From assembly GCF_015352425.1 (NCBI RefSeq), contig NZ_JADKNH010000018.1, positions 25,660 through 89,659 on the forward strand: a DNA stretch of 64,000 nt, read 5' to 3'. This document shows positions 1 through 10,400 of the stretch, piece after piece (position 1 is the first letter of the stretch; the number at the start of each line of letters is the position of its first letter). A program made the position numbers and the translations under genes. The DNA comes from Fusibacter ferrireducens. Its GTDB lineage: Bacteria; Bacillota; Clostridia; Peptostreptococcales; Acidaminobacteraceae. Under the pieces are notes generated by a model. That model was not told where the DNA came from. It worked only from the letters and a program-made list of their open reading frames with translations, and searched no databases.

Positions 1-1139
1 CCAGATACTTGACTGAGCCCTGCATGTAAGCCTTGTAAATCAATGATGTAAATACCATCCTTTACCGAGCCAATGATTTCTTCAAAGCTATGACGGTCAG
101 GCTGTACGTATATATTGGTAGCTGAAATGCCAATTGTACCTTTATAAGAACCTTTGCTCGCATTTCCAGTTGAATGCACACCTGATTTTTGAGCCGTTTT
201 CAAATTGTGAAAATATGTTTTTAGAACGCCATTTTCAATCACGTGATTGATTCTGGTGGCCACACCCTCTGCATCAAAACTCCCAGATGCAATGCCATCT
301 TCTAGATGCGGATTGTCAATTAACGTGAACTTTTCAGATGCCACTTGTTCATTCAGCTTATCTTTAAATTTCGAAAGATTCTTTTGAACATTTTCAGCTG
401 ACAGCACGCCATTAAAAGCACTTTGCAATTGTGCAAATGCATCATTTTTAAAGACCACTTCACAGGCTTTGGATTTTGTAGATTTTGCACCCAATAAATT
501 CAAGGCTTCACGTGTGGCCTCATCAGTCAAATAGTCTATTGAAAATTTATCAAAGTCATTCCCCACTTGATAAGAAAAACCGGTTCGAGTATCGCCATCT
601 TCTTTTGCAGAGATCATGGTATAAACAATACAATAATTTGCATGATCTGATAGGTCTAAACCTTCTGTATTGATAATTCTTACGAAGACATCTGATTCCT
701 CATACGCACTTGCAGTCACTTGGTATATTCTTGGATCTTTTGCTTCAATTGATTTTTCAAGTGCCATTAGAAAATCAATCTTTTGACTAATGGGTACTTG
801 CTCGAGTTCAGGATTATATAGATTTATCTTCTTGTAATCTTCATCCCCTTTATAAATCCTGACGACATCTTCGTTCTCAATGATTTTAGCGTTTTGAAAA
901 GCCTCATTTACAAGCATTTCAACCGCTTGATCATCCATTTTTTCTGTATACGAATATCCCATTTTGCCGTCCACAATCCCTCTGTATGATATTCCGCCAT
1001 TTTCAGAAAGACTGTATTTATCTAATTCCTGTTTATAGACGGACATAGAAAGTTTCTTGGAATCTTGTATATAGACTTCCTGTGCTTCAAAACCCATTTG
1101 TCGTCCTTTTTCAAACAGTTGCTTAATCATTACGTCCAT
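1..1139 (-). CDS. pmbA: PmbA/TldE-family metallopeptidase partner, cut by the left window edge
   Basis: This encodes the TldE/PmbA half of the TldD-TldE protease, a cytoplasmic heterodimer that degrades unfolded peptides and in some bacteria matures modified peptides. The reading frame is open from the ATG at 1139 to the window edge, about 379 codons, while the family usually has about 445, so the C-terminus lies outside. A conserved PmbA segment (GSFDAEGVATR) is visible, and no HExxxH is seen, as expected for the non-metal-binding partner. The start is supported by GAGGAGG placed within the last codons of tldD; only one base separates the tldD stop from this ATG, so the two genes are surely co-transcribed and probably translationally coupled. 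Confidence 0.9.
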   Translation of the reverse strand, partial: MDVMIKQLFEKGRQMGFEAQEVYIQDSKKLSMSVYKQELDKYSLSENGGISYRGIVDGKMGYSYTEKMDDQAVEMLVNEAFQNAKIIENEDVVRIYKGDEDYKKINLYNPELEQVPISQKIDFLMALEKSIEAKDPRIYQVTASAYEESDVFVRIINTEGLDLSDHANYCIVYTMISAKEDGDTRTGFSYQVGNDFDKFSIDYLTDEATREALNLLGAKSTKSKACEVVFKNDAFAQLQSAFNGVLSAENVQKNLSKFKDKLNEQVASEKFTLIDNPHLEDGIASGSFDAEGVATRINHVIENGVLKTYFHNLKTAQKSGVHSTGNASKGSYKGTIGISATNIYVQPDRHSFEEIIGSVKDGIYIIDLQGLHAGLSQVS

Positions 1140-1140
1140 A

Positions 1141-2529
1141 TTATGCCTCCTCTCTGCCGCCTACTGTTATTTCAGATACTTTAAGTGCTGGTTGCCCTAA
1201 TCCGGCAGGAATCGATCCACTCACTGAGCCACACATGCCTTCATCTGATCCAAAATTATTAGAGATCATTTCAATTTTCTCTAAAATCTCTAAGCCCGTA
1301 CCGATAAGGGTTGCACCCTTTACTGGTTTTGTGATCTTGCCGTTTTCAATCAGATACCCTTCTTGTACAGCAAAGTTGAACTCCCCTGTGGACGTGTTTA
1401 CAGATCCGCCTCCTAAACTCTTGGCATATAACCCATAGGGCACTGATGTCACCATCTCATCAAATGTATGGCTTCCATTTAAAATATAGGTATTTGTCAT
1501 TCTTGAGGTTGGTGCGTATTTATAAGACTGTCTCCTTGATGAACCCGTAATATCCATATGCATTCTTCGGGCATTGAGCTTATCAATCATGAACCCTTTC
1601 AAGATGCCGTTTTCAATCAGCACATTGCGTTTTGTCGGTGTGCCTTCATCATCAAAACTTGCAGAACCCCACTCGTTTAAAACGGTGCCATCATCCACTG
1701 CATTTACAATTTCAGATGCAATTCTTTGCCCCAGTTTATCTGCAAAAACACTGTTGCCTTTTGCAACGGAAGTAGCTTCAAGTCCATGGCCGCACGCTTC
1801 ATGGAATATGACGCCTCCAAACCGATTATCAATAATTACAGGAAATTTGCCACTTGGTGCAGACTTGGCGTCCACCATAGTAAGAGCCACTCGACTCGCT
1901 TCTCTGCCAAGCGCCTCCACATCGATTTGATCATAGAGTTCAAATCCTTTTCCTGAACCCTTTCCTGCACGTCCTGTTTGCAAGCCATTTTTATTTTCGG
2001 CAACAGCGCTAATTGTATATCTCGTTCTCGTACGCGTGTCATTCACTAGTCTGCCTTCGGTATTTGCAATAAGTACCTTTTGTTCATAATCCATGTAATT
2101 CACAACAACTTGTTTAATAGAATCACTTGCCTTCACAGCTTGTTCATAACCTTTGCGCATAAGCTCTACTTTAATTGTTTTTTCAACACTTTGAGGTCTG
2201 ATCGCTATAGGATGAACGATCTCAGGCGAAGCCAATTGCAAATCAAAATTTAAGTCTAATGGCATGCCTTTTATGGCTTCAGCAGCTTTTTGAGCCACTT
2301 TTATCAAATGCGCTCTATCAGAATGACTCGTATAGGTATAAACACTGTTCGTGCCCTTAAAAATTCGGATACCGATTCCAAAATCTCTGCCTGACAACGA
2401 CTTTTCAATCTTCCCCATTGTCATTTCAATGGCTGTGTTAAATCGATCTTCTACAAAGATTTCTGCAAAGTCACCACCTGTTGAAATTGCAGCTGTAAGT
2501 ATATCTTGAATGATATTCTTTTCAATCAT
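1141..2529 (-). CDS. tldD: TldD-family metalloprotease subunit
   Basis: This is the metal-binding subunit of the TldD-TldE protease. The 462-residue length is normal. The zinc-binding HExxxH signature is present as HEACGH at residues 243-248, followed by the Gly-rich C-terminal region with a conserved Cys (GMCGSVSG) near residue 433. The start ATG at 2529 has a good GGAGG eight bases upstream. The gene is first in a two-gene unit with pmbA. In Clostridia without known microcin clusters the pair is a housekeeping peptide protease; nothing nearby suggests a peptide substrate. Confidence 0.93.
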   Translation of the reverse strand: MIEKNIIQDILTAAISTGGDFAEIFVEDRFNTAIEMTMGKIEKSLSGRDFGIGIRIFKGTNSVYTYTSHSDRAHLIKVAQKAAEAIKGMPLDLNFDLQLASPEIVHPIAIRPQSVEKTIKVELMRKGYEQAVKASDSIKQVVVNYMDYEQKVLIANTEGRLVNDTRTRTRYTISAVAENKNGLQTGRAGKGSGKGFELYDQIDVEALGREASRVALTMVDAKSAPSGKFPVIIDNRFGGVIFHEACGHGLEATSVAKGNSVFADKLGQRIASEIVNAVDDGTVLNEWGSASFDDEGTPTKRNVLIENGILKGFMIDKLNARRMHMDITGSSRRQSYKYAPTSRMTNTYILNGSHTFDEMVTSVPYGLYAKSLGGGSVNTSTGEFNFAVQEGYLIENGKITKPVKGATLIGTGLEILEKIEMISNNFGSDEGMCGSVSGSIPAGLGQPALKVSEITVGGREEA

Positions 2530-2663
2530 ATGACACCTCCGTGGATCACACTTCTGATTTAGTATATGTTTTATATAAATAATTTTATATGGTTATTTTA
2601 TTGTATAACATTTTGTACAATAAACACAATGCTCTCACTATAAAATACACACTCTTTTTACAT

Positions 2664-2705
2664 TTAAAAAAGATGTACAAGTTCTTAAAAATCACTTGCA
2701 CATCT
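2664..2705 (-). terminator. Rho-independent terminator after ppx
   Basis: Read on the minus strand, a 12-bp stem (arms 2694-2705 and 2671-2682, one G-U pair) is followed by a run of T. It lies just beyond the ppx stop and closes the hup-side operon. The rest of the 205-base gap up to tldD shows only AT-rich DNA that probably holds the... upstream end of nothing else: no ORF was seen. Confidence 0.8.
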
Positions 2706-2734
2706 GCTTTTAAACGATTTAACGCTTTCAACTA

Positions 2735-3652
2735 TCATCTTCGATTTTGGGGATTCTCTAAGCAATAAAAGAGATATCCTTCAAGATTATCATAGTCGCT
2801 GATAATCATGTTTTCTGAACGCGCCCAGTGCATGACACGACTTAAGATCACACCGCCTGCTTCTATAATATCTGCTCTCTTGGGATCTAAACCGGGAAGG
2901 TTCTTCTTTTCTTCAAGCGTTAGGCCACGCAACTGTTTATTGATCACTTCTATATCCCTGCAAGTAATCATTTGATTGTGAACGAGCTCACGCTTATAAT
3001 GTTCTATTTTTTTGAACATAGTTAAAAAAGTTGTTGCAGTGCCACCAATTCCAATAACATCGAACGTTTTTCCATCTGAAATGAAAGGCACAATCGGCTT
3101 CAATTGTTCATCTATAAAATCAGACATGGCACTGTAGTCACGACCAAACATATTGGTCATTCGAACCGCACCAATATTAATGCTTTTTGAAAAAGCAATA
3201 CCCTCTATATTGCCAACGATAAATTCTGTAGAGCCACCACCAATATCCACAACAAGCTTCATGCGTTCAGGCGCAATCGCACCTGCAATAACACCTTTAA
3301 ATCCAATGTCAGCTTCTTGCTTTCCAGAAATCACATCCACATCATATCCAGTTGCCTCTTTTACCGAATTTAGAAAAACCGCACGGTTCTCTGCATCTCT
3401 CACAGCACTGGTTGCCATAATGAATATATCTTGGGCCAAAAAGGCCTTTGCTTCATCTACAAATTTTTTAATCGCATTTGTACTTGAAAGAATTCGCTCT
3501 GGTTGCAACATTTTAGTTGCGTTGACACCTTCACCAATTCGAGTCATCTCAAGTTTTTTTTCGGCTTCTACAAGTTGTCCATTTTCTATTTTTGCCATTA
3601 GGCATCTTATGGAATTCGTCCCAACATCTATAGATGCATATCTATTTTTCAT
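2735..3652 (-). CDS. ppx: Exopolyphosphatase / guanosine pentaphosphate phosphatase family protein
   Basis: A 305-residue Ppx/GppA-family phosphatase of the ASKHA (actin-like ATPase) fold. The family removes terminal phosphate from polyphosphate or pppGpp. The N-terminal phosphate-1 motif (SIDVGTNSIR) and the central phosphate-2 motif (DIGGGSTEFIVG) are intact. It is the short form lacking the C-terminal HD-like domain of E. coli Ppx, as is usual for Clostridia. It follows divIC by 21 bases and ends the rqcP-divIC-ppx run. Whether polyphosphate or pppGpp is the substrate cannot be told from sequence. Confidence 0.9.
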   Translation of the reverse strand: MKNRYASIDVGTNSIRCLMAKIENGQLVEAEKKLEMTRIGEGVNATKMLQPERILSSTNAIKKFVDEAKAFLAQDIFIMATSAVRDAENRAVFLNSVKEATGYDVDVISGKQEADIGFKGVIAGAIAPERMKLVVDIGGGSTEFIVGNIEGIAFSKSINIGAVRMTNMFGRDYSAMSDFIDEQLKPIVPFISDGKTFDVIGIGGTATTFLTMFKKIEHYKRELVHNQMITCRDIEVINKQLRGLTLEEKKNLPGLDPKRADIIEAGGVILSRVMHWARSENMIISDYDNLEGYLFYCLENPQNRR

Positions 3653-3673
3653 AAGTCTTCCTTATTTATCTTC

Positions 3674-3973
3674 TTATTCATCTGTGTCATCAAGCCCCTT
3701 AATCATGTATATGATCTCATTGGGTTTGACCATCTTCAACTTTTCTCTTGCAATCTTTTCAATCGCTTCAGTCGTTTGTGCATACTCTAAATCATCTTTA
3801 AGGCGCTCAATATCGTCTTCAAGCGCACTTATTTCTTGATTTAACTCGCTTTGAGTGGCTTGATATTCTTTCAATTTTATATCGGTTATATACATACTGT
3901 ACACGAAATACACTACAAAAATGATCAAAATAATAATCAAAAGGCTGTTCCTTTTAAAAAATTTCTTAGCCAT
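3674..3973 (-). CDS. divIC: DivIC/FtsB-family septum formation protein
   Basis: A small bitopic membrane protein of about 99 residues with a short basic cytoplasmic N-terminus (AKKFFKRNS), one membrane segment (about residues 11-30) and a coiled coil of about 45 residues outside. This is the architecture of DivIC/FtsB, which with FtsL and DivIB regulates septal peptidoglycan synthesis. The ATG at 3973 is preferred because AAGGTG lies six bases before it; a GTG nine bases upstream is also in frame. Its place after mazG, hup and rqcP matches the conserved Bacillus/Clostridium order (mazG-yabO-...-divIC). Confidence 0.85.
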   Translation of the reverse strand: MAKKFFKRNSLLIIILIIFVVYFVYSMYITDIKLKEYQATQSELNQEISALEDDIERLKDDLEYAQTTEAIEKIAREKLKMVKPNEIIYMIKGLDDTDE

Positions 3974-3996
3974 CACAAACACCTTATTCCCAAAAA

Positions 3997-4260
3997 TTAA
4001 ACCGCTTCAATTTTTTCTTCTGACAAAATTTCATAAAGTTCCTTAGCCAATTCCTTTTTTACATGTTCTTCTAGCGCCGTAATCTTTAACGTCAATTTTC
4101 TATTGCCAAAAGTGATGATTATTTCATCACCCACAGCGACTTCAGCCCCAGCTTTAGCCGTTTTGCCATTGATGCTTACACGTCCTTGATCGCAAGCCTC
4201 CTTTGCCACAGTTCGGCGTTTGATAAGTCTTGCATTTTTTAGATATTTATCGATTCTCAT
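3997..4260 (-). CDS. rqcP: S4-domain RNA-binding protein RqcP (YabO/Hsp15 family)
   Basis: An 87-residue protein made almost entirely of an S4 RNA-binding domain (MRIDKYLKNARLIKRRTVA onward). RqcP binds stalled 50S subunits and helps RqcH add alanine tails in ribosome quality control. The ATG at 4260 is chosen because GAGGAGG stands seven bases before it and the S4 consensus begins here; a longer frame reaching 4359 would run through an RNA hairpin (4298-4330) and is unlikely. The gene lies between hup and divIC, the standard context. Confidence 0.9.
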   Translation of the reverse strand: MRIDKYLKNARLIKRRTVAKEACDQGRVSINGKTAKAGAEVAVGDEIIITFGNRKLTLKITALEEHVKKELAKELYEILSEEKIEAV

Positions 4261-4297
4261 GGATAACCTCCTCAGATCGACTTGTATTTTAATTGTG

Positions 4298-4330
4298 GTT
4301 CGCTTCGCGAAATGAGTTCCCGAAGCGAAC
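4298..4330 (-). other. Hairpin in the rqcP leader
   Basis: A perfect 10-bp inverted repeat (GTTCGCTTCG at 4298-4307, CGAAGCGAAC at 4321-4330) with a 13-base loop sits about 40 bases upstream of the rqcP start, between the hup terminator and rqcP. It has no T-run, so it is not a typical terminator. Its role is unknown; it may be an mRNA processing or stability element. Confidence 0.6.
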
Positions 4331-4369
4331 GCCCTCTGCGAGGATTTTATTGCTTTCATTTTTAAATAA

Positions 4370-4395
4370 AGAAAAAGCAGCGAAGCTGCCTTTTC
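4370..4395 (-). terminator. Terminator after hup
   Basis: On the minus strand a GCAGC-TTC-GCTGC hairpin flanked by A-rich and T-rich arms (AAAAGGCAGC / GCTGCTTTTTC) starts ten bases beyond the hup stop. It should limit read-through from the strongly expressed HU gene into rqcP. Confidence 0.8.
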
Positions 4396-4404
4396 TATGC
4401 TATA

Positions 4405-4683
4405 TTACGCATTTACTGTTTCTTTTAATGCTTTACCAGCTTTGAAAACAGGTGCTTTTGATGCTGGAATTTCAATTGTTTGTTTAGGATCTCTTGGGTT
4501 TCTACCAGTTCTTGCTTTTCTTTCTCTAACATCGAAAGTACCAAATCCAACTAGTTGAACTTTACCGTTTTTTGCAAGTTCGTCTTCAACGCTTTTCATA
4601 AATGCATTTAATGCTAATTCTGCATCCTTTTTTGTTAATCCTGATTTTTCAGCCATGCTAGCTACTAATTCAGCTTTATTCAC
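4405..4683 (-). CDS. hup: HU-family DNA-binding protein
   Basis: A 92-residue HU protein, a dimeric nucleoid protein that bends DNA with little sequence preference. It has the N-terminal helices (MNKAELVASMAEKSGLTKK), the conserved GFGTF turn and the beta-arm with GRNPRDPKQ, where the arm-tip proline intercalates. The start has a GAGGAGG ribosome site. It has its own promoter and its own terminator and so is probably a single-gene unit. Confidence 0.96.
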   Translation of the reverse strand: MNKAELVASMAEKSGLTKKDAELALNAFMKSVEDELAKNGKVQLVGFGTFDVRERKARTGRNPRDPKQTIEIPASKAPVFKAGKALKETVNA

Positions 4684-4727
4684 AATAAAACCTCCTCTTA
4701 AATTATAAAGTTGTCTTAACTATAAAT

Positions 4728-4756
4728 AGTATACGTTGAAATTTCAAGTTTTACAA
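4728..4756 (-). promoter_or_regulatory. Sigma-A promoter of hup
   Basis: On the minus strand TTGTAA (4751-4756) and TATACT (4728-4733) are separated by 17 bases, with the HU start about 45 bases downstream. This is a close match to the vegetative consensus. Confidence 0.7.
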
Positions 4757-4777
4757 GAGTTTTTGCTTTTTTTTTTA

Positions 4778-6229
4778 TTATTTCTCCCATTTTTTCGCTT
4801 CATTCCACAATTTATCCATTTCATCGCGTAATTCGTCTCTTGGGACATCATTTTGAGCCTGTAATTTCTCTTCAATATATTTGAATCTTCTAATAAATTT
4901 TTCTATGGCCTTAGCAAGTGCAATCTCTGCATCAATTTTCAAATGTCTGGAAACATTGCTGATGATCATCAGCAAGTCTCCAAGTTCTTCTTCCAACTTC
5001 TTGAAATCCTGAGCTTCCACTTCCGCCTTAAACTCATTAAATTCTTCATCAATTTTTTCTATAGCATCTTTTACATTTTGCCAGTCAAAACCAACATTAG
5101 CTGCAATTTTCTGAATTTTTTGGCTTCTGATCAGTGCAGGCGTACTTTTGGCAACTGCATGCATTGCCTCATAGATCTTTTCCGTTTGCTTTTCTTTTGC
5201 TTTTATGGCCTGCCAGTTCACGAGAACTTCATCTGAGCCTGAAACGTCAACGTCAGAAAATACATGTGGATGTCTTCTGATCATTTTTCGGCAAACACCA
5301 TCTGTGATATCATCCATTGAAAAATAACCATCTTCACTGGCAATAGTGGCATGAAATACCACTTGCAAGAGTACATCCCCAAGCTCGTCCACCAACGCAT
5401 TGTCGTCTTCTGATGCCACAGCATCTAACACCTCATACGCTTCCTCAATCAAATACTTCGATAGCGTCTGATGGGTCTGCTCTCTATCCCACGGGCAACC
5501 ATTTTCAGCTCTCAATTGAACCATTATTTTCTGAAGATCTTCAAAAGTATATCCAGCATCGACCGCCGCAGGCACAAATAAACTTGTCAGATGATTAAAA
5601 CGTTCTGGATCACGATCCAATTCAAAGAGAGGTACCCTTTCGATTTTCTCAAGAGATTCTATACCTGCTGCATTCACCACAATGACTTCATGATCGTCCT
5701 GATAACGTAACATGAGGTGAAGTTTTACTGAAGATGCCACGATTTGGTTATAAACTTGTATAATAAGACGATCCTTTTTAGGATTCAATGATTCATCACT
5801 GATTTTAAGGCCGTCAACAATTTCAAGCCCCTCTACAGGATCATACTTAAGCGCAGTTATTATGGCATCTATAAAACTGACGCCATGAACAATCTTAATC
5901 AATGCGTTTGGGTGAGCTGCCATGATCAACGCGACTGTTTTTTCTGCCACAAATGGATTTCCAGGCACCGCATACACAATTGGTTGCTCCTGCGCCAAAG
6001 TAAGTACCTTGTTTGCTATGGCTTCATAAGTCTCATCAAATGTTTCAGCCGCATCATAGATCGCATCAAAACTCTCATACTGCATGCCATTTTGAACAAG
6101 ATCTGCCACCACAGGATGTTTTTCCGTTCTAAGGTATACGTTTGAGGATGTTGTCAGTATTTCTAAAGCCTGTAGCGTTAAATACTCTTTTCCACCCGGT
6201 CCCATACCTACTATTGTTATTGGATTCAT
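4778..6229 (-). CDS. mazG: Tetrapyrrole-methylase-like / MazG fusion protein (YabN type)
   Basis: A 483-residue fusion of an N-terminal SAM-dependent tetrapyrrole-methylase-like domain (residues about 1-220, starting NPITIVGMGPGG) and a C-terminal tandem MazG domain (about 225-480). MazG hydrolyses NTPs to NMP and pyrophosphate and is thought to clean up aberrant nucleotides. The EExxE-type metal-binding helices are seen (EEAYEVLDA, DELGDVLLQ, EELGDLLMI). The function of the methylase-like domain in the YabN fusion is not known. It sits upstream of hup-rqcP-divIC as in many Firmicutes. Confidence 0.93.
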   Translation of the reverse strand: MNPITIVGMGPGGKEYLTLQALEILTTSSNVYLRTEKHPVVADLVQNGMQYESFDAIYDAAETFDETYEAIANKVLTLAQEQPIVYAVPGNPFVAEKTVALIMAAHPNALIKIVHGVSFIDAIITALKYDPVEGLEIVDGLKISDESLNPKKDRLIIQVYNQIVASSVKLHLMLRYQDDHEVIVVNAAGIESLEKIERVPLFELDRDPERFNHLTSLFVPAAVDAGYTFEDLQKIMVQLRAENGCPWDREQTHQTLSKYLIEEAYEVLDAVASEDDNALVDELGDVLLQVVFHATIASEDGYFSMDDITDGVCRKMIRRHPHVFSDVDVSGSDEVLVNWQAIKAKEKQTEKIYEAMHAVAKSTPALIRSQKIQKIAANVGFDWQNVKDAIEKIDEEFNEFKAEVEAQDFKKLEEELGDLLMIISNVSRHLKIDAEIALAKAIEKFIRRFKYIEEKLQAQNDVPRDELRDEMDKLWNEAKKWEK

Positions 6230-6308
6230 GATTAACCACCTTCTATCTGTTCTATAAAATATCTGTTTATGTACTTACAAAATTCACTCGCATCCACCCT
6301 ACGATTAT

Positions 6309-6345
6309 ATTAAAGAGGTCAGACGCTTTAACATCTGACCTCATT
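6309..6345 (-). terminator. Terminator-like hairpin after prsA
   Basis: A perfect 9-bp stem (GAGGTCAGA at 6315-6323 with TCTGACCTC at 6334-6342) lies just after the prsA stop. The T-tract on the minus strand is short (CTTTAAT), so termination may be partial. Confidence 0.65.
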
Positions 6346-6348
6346 GTC

Positions 6349-7422
6349 TTAGTTTGTTTTCTTTTCCGTTGTTGCAGGTTCTGTTGTCTCAGGTTCTGTT
6401 GTTGCAGGTTCTGTCGATGTTGCATCAACGTTAGCTACTTTGTCCATAAAGGTCTCAATAGTTGCCGCTGATTTCAATTCGTCCATTTTCTTAGCGAAAT
6501 ATTCATCGGAAATGGTTTTTTTGAGTTCTTCTTTTTGTTGATTGATCACGGTTTCATCTTCGCCATCGGCAATCATGTCGTTGATGGTTTTAGCTTCATC
6601 TACACGAATGATATGATAACCAAAGCTTGATTTAACGGGTTCACTAATTTCACCTGCTGGTAAACTGAAAGCCACTTTTTCAAATTCAGATACCATAACG
6701 CCTCTGCCGAAAAATCCAAGGCTACCACCAGCTGAAGCTGAACCGGGATCTTGAGAGTACTCTTTAGCCAGCTCTGCAAAATCTTCACCTGCGTCTAATT
6801 TTTCTTTTACAAGTTTTGCTGTTGCCTCATCCGCAACGAGAATATGACTTGCACTCACTTGAATCGGTGTCGATGCATAAAGCTCGTTGAGTTTTGCTTC
6901 ATCTTGATCGATACTCTCTGTAATCAAACGATTAAATTCACTTGCCAACATGCTGCTTTCAACTTGCTTCTTTAAGAATGCATCGTCAATGCCCAATGTC
7001 TCATAAAGTGATTTGACTTCTTCATTTGTAGTCAACTGATCTTGCAATTCTTTAAATTTCTCATCAAGTGCTGCTGTCTCCACAACGTACTCTGTACTTT
7101 TGACATAGTCACGCATTAATTGTTCTGAAACCAACATATCCACAATATCTTGTTTTAAAATTTCACCAAACTTCACGCCATTGACATCTCTTTCAAGAAC
7201 ATCATCACCATAGTTTTTCTTATATGCGGATTCATACATGCCATAAAACTTATTAAATGTATCTAATTCAATAATTTGATTGTTAACCATTGCAATAGCA
7301 TTTGTTGTATCAACCTTAGGGACGCTTGCCTCAGCTGGTTTTGCCTCTGAAGAGCATCCAGTCATTACAAACACCATTATCGCCAACGTCAAAGCCAGCA
7401 CCTTTTTTAAATTTGTCATCAT
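6349..7422 (-). CDS. prsA: PrsA-type lipoprotein peptidyl-prolyl isomerase / foldase
   Basis: A 357-residue extracytoplasmic foldase. It has a lipoprotein signal peptide with lipobox ending at Cys23 (VMTGC), a SurA-N-like helical region (about 40-180), and one parvulin rotamase domain (about 188-276, beginning [11 protein letters not shown] and ending FGYHIIRV). PrsA proteins help exported proteins fold at the membrane-wall interface. The last 25 residues are a repetitive Thr-Glu-Pro tail. Two adjacent ATGs (7422, 7419) follow GGAGAAGGT. It lies downstream of mfd, a common arrangement. Confidence 0.92.
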   Translation of the reverse strand: MMTNLKKVLALTLAIMVFVMTGCSSEAKPAEASVPKVDTTNAIAMVNNQIIELDTFNKFYGMYESAYKKNYGDDVLERDVNGVKFGEILKQDIVDMLVSEQLMRDYVKSTEYVVETAALDEKFKELQDQLTTNEEVKSLYETLGIDDAFLKKQVESSMLASEFNRLITESIDQDEAKLNELYASTPIQVSASHILVADEATAKLVKEKLDAGEDFAELAKEYSQDPGSASAGGSLGFFGRGVMVSEFEKVAFSLPAGEISEPVKSSFGYHIIRVDEAKTINDMIADGEDETVINQQKEELKKTISDEYFAKKMDELKSAATIETFMDKVANVDATSTEPATTEPETTEPATTEKKTN

Positions 7423-7459
7423 ACCTTCTCCTCAATTTTTATTGCGAAATCAATTGTTT

Positions 7460-10400
7460 CTATTCTATATTACTATACTCACAGTAAAAACTATATATTT
7501 TTTCTATGAAATTTTCAAGCATTGTTAATTGTTCTTCTTTTTTTCTTAATCTGTTTGTAATTTTAAGTTTCATAATCATGGGATTTCCCGCGTAGAATTG
7601 TAAATTTTTAGGTTCAAATTCTACGATCCGACCAATGACTAAAGGATTGATTTGAGCATCTATTTGAAACTTCATTATAAAATGATTGTTCTCTTCTGAA
7701 ATCTCTTCGATCCACATTTTTTCTGCCATAGACTTTATAAATGCAATTTTCATCAAATTGTTCACAGAAGGAGAAACCGTACCAAAGCGATCTTCAATTT
7801 CTTCATAAACGCTGTCAAATTGGTCTCTCGTCTCTATGGAAGCTATTTTCTTGTAGATCTCAATTTTCATTTGATGATTGTTGATGTAGTTTTCTGGAAT
7901 ATACGCATTGATTGCAATATCCATCTTGGCTTGTGGCATTTCGCTTACAACTTCACCTTTTTTACGCAGGATACTTTCCTCTAGCAACTTACAAAACAGG
8001 TCATATCCAATGGCCTCCATGTGTCCATGTTGCTGAGTGCCTAACACATTTCCAGCCCCTCTGATTTCAAGATCTCTCATGGCTATTTTAAAGCCTGCAC
8101 CCAGTTCAGTGAATTCCTTTATTGCCCTTAACCGCTTTTCCGCAATCTCATTAAGCACTTTATTGGCTTGATAAAAAATGTAGCAGTACGCCAGCCTGTT
8201 GCTCCTCCCCACGCGCCCTCTAAGTTGATAGAGTTGCGAGAGTCCAAATCGATCTCCGTCATTTATGATAATGGTGTTGACGTTGGAAATATCAAGTCCC
8301 GTTTCGATGATCGTAGTGCAGACCAATACGTTGAATTCATTGTTCATAAAGCTGAGCATTATTTTTTCGAGCTTGTGCTCATTCATTTGACCATGTGCAA
8401 AATCGACTTTGGCATCTGGCACAAGCTGATGAATTTTATGCGCAACCTGATCGATATCTGCCACCCGATTGTGAACGAAAAAAACTTGCCCGCCTCTTTC
8501 GATTTCACGTATGATGGCCTCTCTGACCAAAAACTCATCGAATTCAACCACGTACGTTTGAATCGGATATCGATCTTCTGGCGGATCTTCAATAACACTC
8601 ATATCTCTGATGCCAATCATAGACATATGAAGTGTCCTCGGTATAGGTGTTGCAGATAATGTAAGCACATCAATATTCTCTTTGAGCATCTTGATTTTTT
8701 CTTTATGCTTAACCCCGAATCGTTGTTCCTCATCGATGATCAAAAGGCCCAAATCCTTGTATTGAATATCATTGGATAAAATTCGATGTGTGCCAATAAT
8801 CACATCCACCACACCCGTTCGAATATTCTCAATAATTTTTTCCTGTTCCGCTTTGGTTCTAAACCTAGAAAGCATCTCAATTTTCGCTGGATATTTCGAA
8901 AAGCGCTCTACGGTATTGTTAAAATGTTGCTGAGCTAGAATCGTAGTGGGCACTAAGATGGCCACTTGCTTTGAATCGAGTACTGCTTTAAAAGCCGCCC
9001 TGAGCGCTACTTCAGTTTTACCATAGCCGACATCGCCGCATAAGAGTCTTTCCATCGGAAGTTGCACTTCCATATCTCTTTTAATCTCTTCAATACATTT
9101 GAGCTGATCCTGAGTTTCTTGGTAGGGAAACATATTTTCAAATTCCCTTTGCCATTCGCTATCCCGAGAAAAGGCATAACCGCGTTTCGCCTTTCTCTCT
9201 GCATAGAGTTCGATGAGTTCGTCGGTCATTTCCTCAATGGATTTTTGAGCTCTCTGCTTCGTCTTTTTCCACTCAGTGCCACCTAACCGATTCAGTCTTA
9301 GCTTATCATTATCTGTACCTAAATACTTTTGGATCATGCCTGAGCTCTCTACAGGTATATAGAGAAAGTCATCATGTGCATATTTGATTTTCAAAAAATC
9401 TTTTCGCGTCAAATCAATTTTCATCTGTTCAATACCCACATATTGACCGATCCCGTGGTTTTCATGAACCACATAATCTCCTATGGATAACTCTGAAAAG
9501 GCTTTGATCACTTTACCTGTGTTTGCACGTTTACGAGCTACTTTTTTACCTTCACCATAGAGCTCGTTTTCAGTTAACATAACCGCTTTAAACGTATCAA
9601 AGTAGAAGCCGGCATTCATATTTTGTGCCACGAGAATCGCCTGACCGCTAAGTGCACGATCATAATGCGTTTCTTGATCGATGGCAATGTCATAAGACTG
9701 CATTAGCTCAAAAAACTTTTGTCTTCTTTGATCATCTCCAATTGCAATAATAATATGATAACCACTGAGTTTCCATTTTCTTATATCAAGTGCGATTTGA
9801 TCAAATTTGCCATAGTACTTAGAAAGTTCTCTAGAAGTAATCTTCAGGATTTGTTCGGGTTCAAATTGATCTACTTTTTTAATCAGCAGTTCATCCAGAA
9901 CCAAAGTCTTCTGTTTGAGTAAAGTCAATATTTGCTCGAGTTCAAAGATTCGACCATACTGTTCTTTGATTACCTCATTGCGTTCAAGAAAATCTGTAAA
10001 TTGTCTTGCATACTCGGAAATATATTGTTTGATTCTCATCATGCATTGATTATTGCCTATGACGAACACAATTGGCTCTCTCTGATAAGCTAAAAGCGAG
10101 TCTGCCTGATCGAATAGAATCGAAAAGTAAGGGTCCAAGTCGTCTGATATGACGCCTTCTTTAAGATGTTCAATCATTGATTCCACACGCTGTCTCTTTT
10201 GAGTTTTATAATTGGATTTAACTTGATCGAGTTTGATCACTGCATTTCTTACACTTTGCTCTTCCAAGATCATTTCACGGCATGGAAAGATTTCAACGCT
10301 TTCATATTTCTCAATGGACTTTTGCGTTTCTATATCAAAAGAACGAATTGAATCAATTTCATCTCCAAAGAACTCCATTCTAATGGGATTTTCATAGCAT

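Noticed and set aside
3153..3839. 228-codon plus-strand frame antisense to ppx and divIC
   Set aside because: It spans two well-supported minus-strand genes and their junction; it is a complementary-frame artefact.
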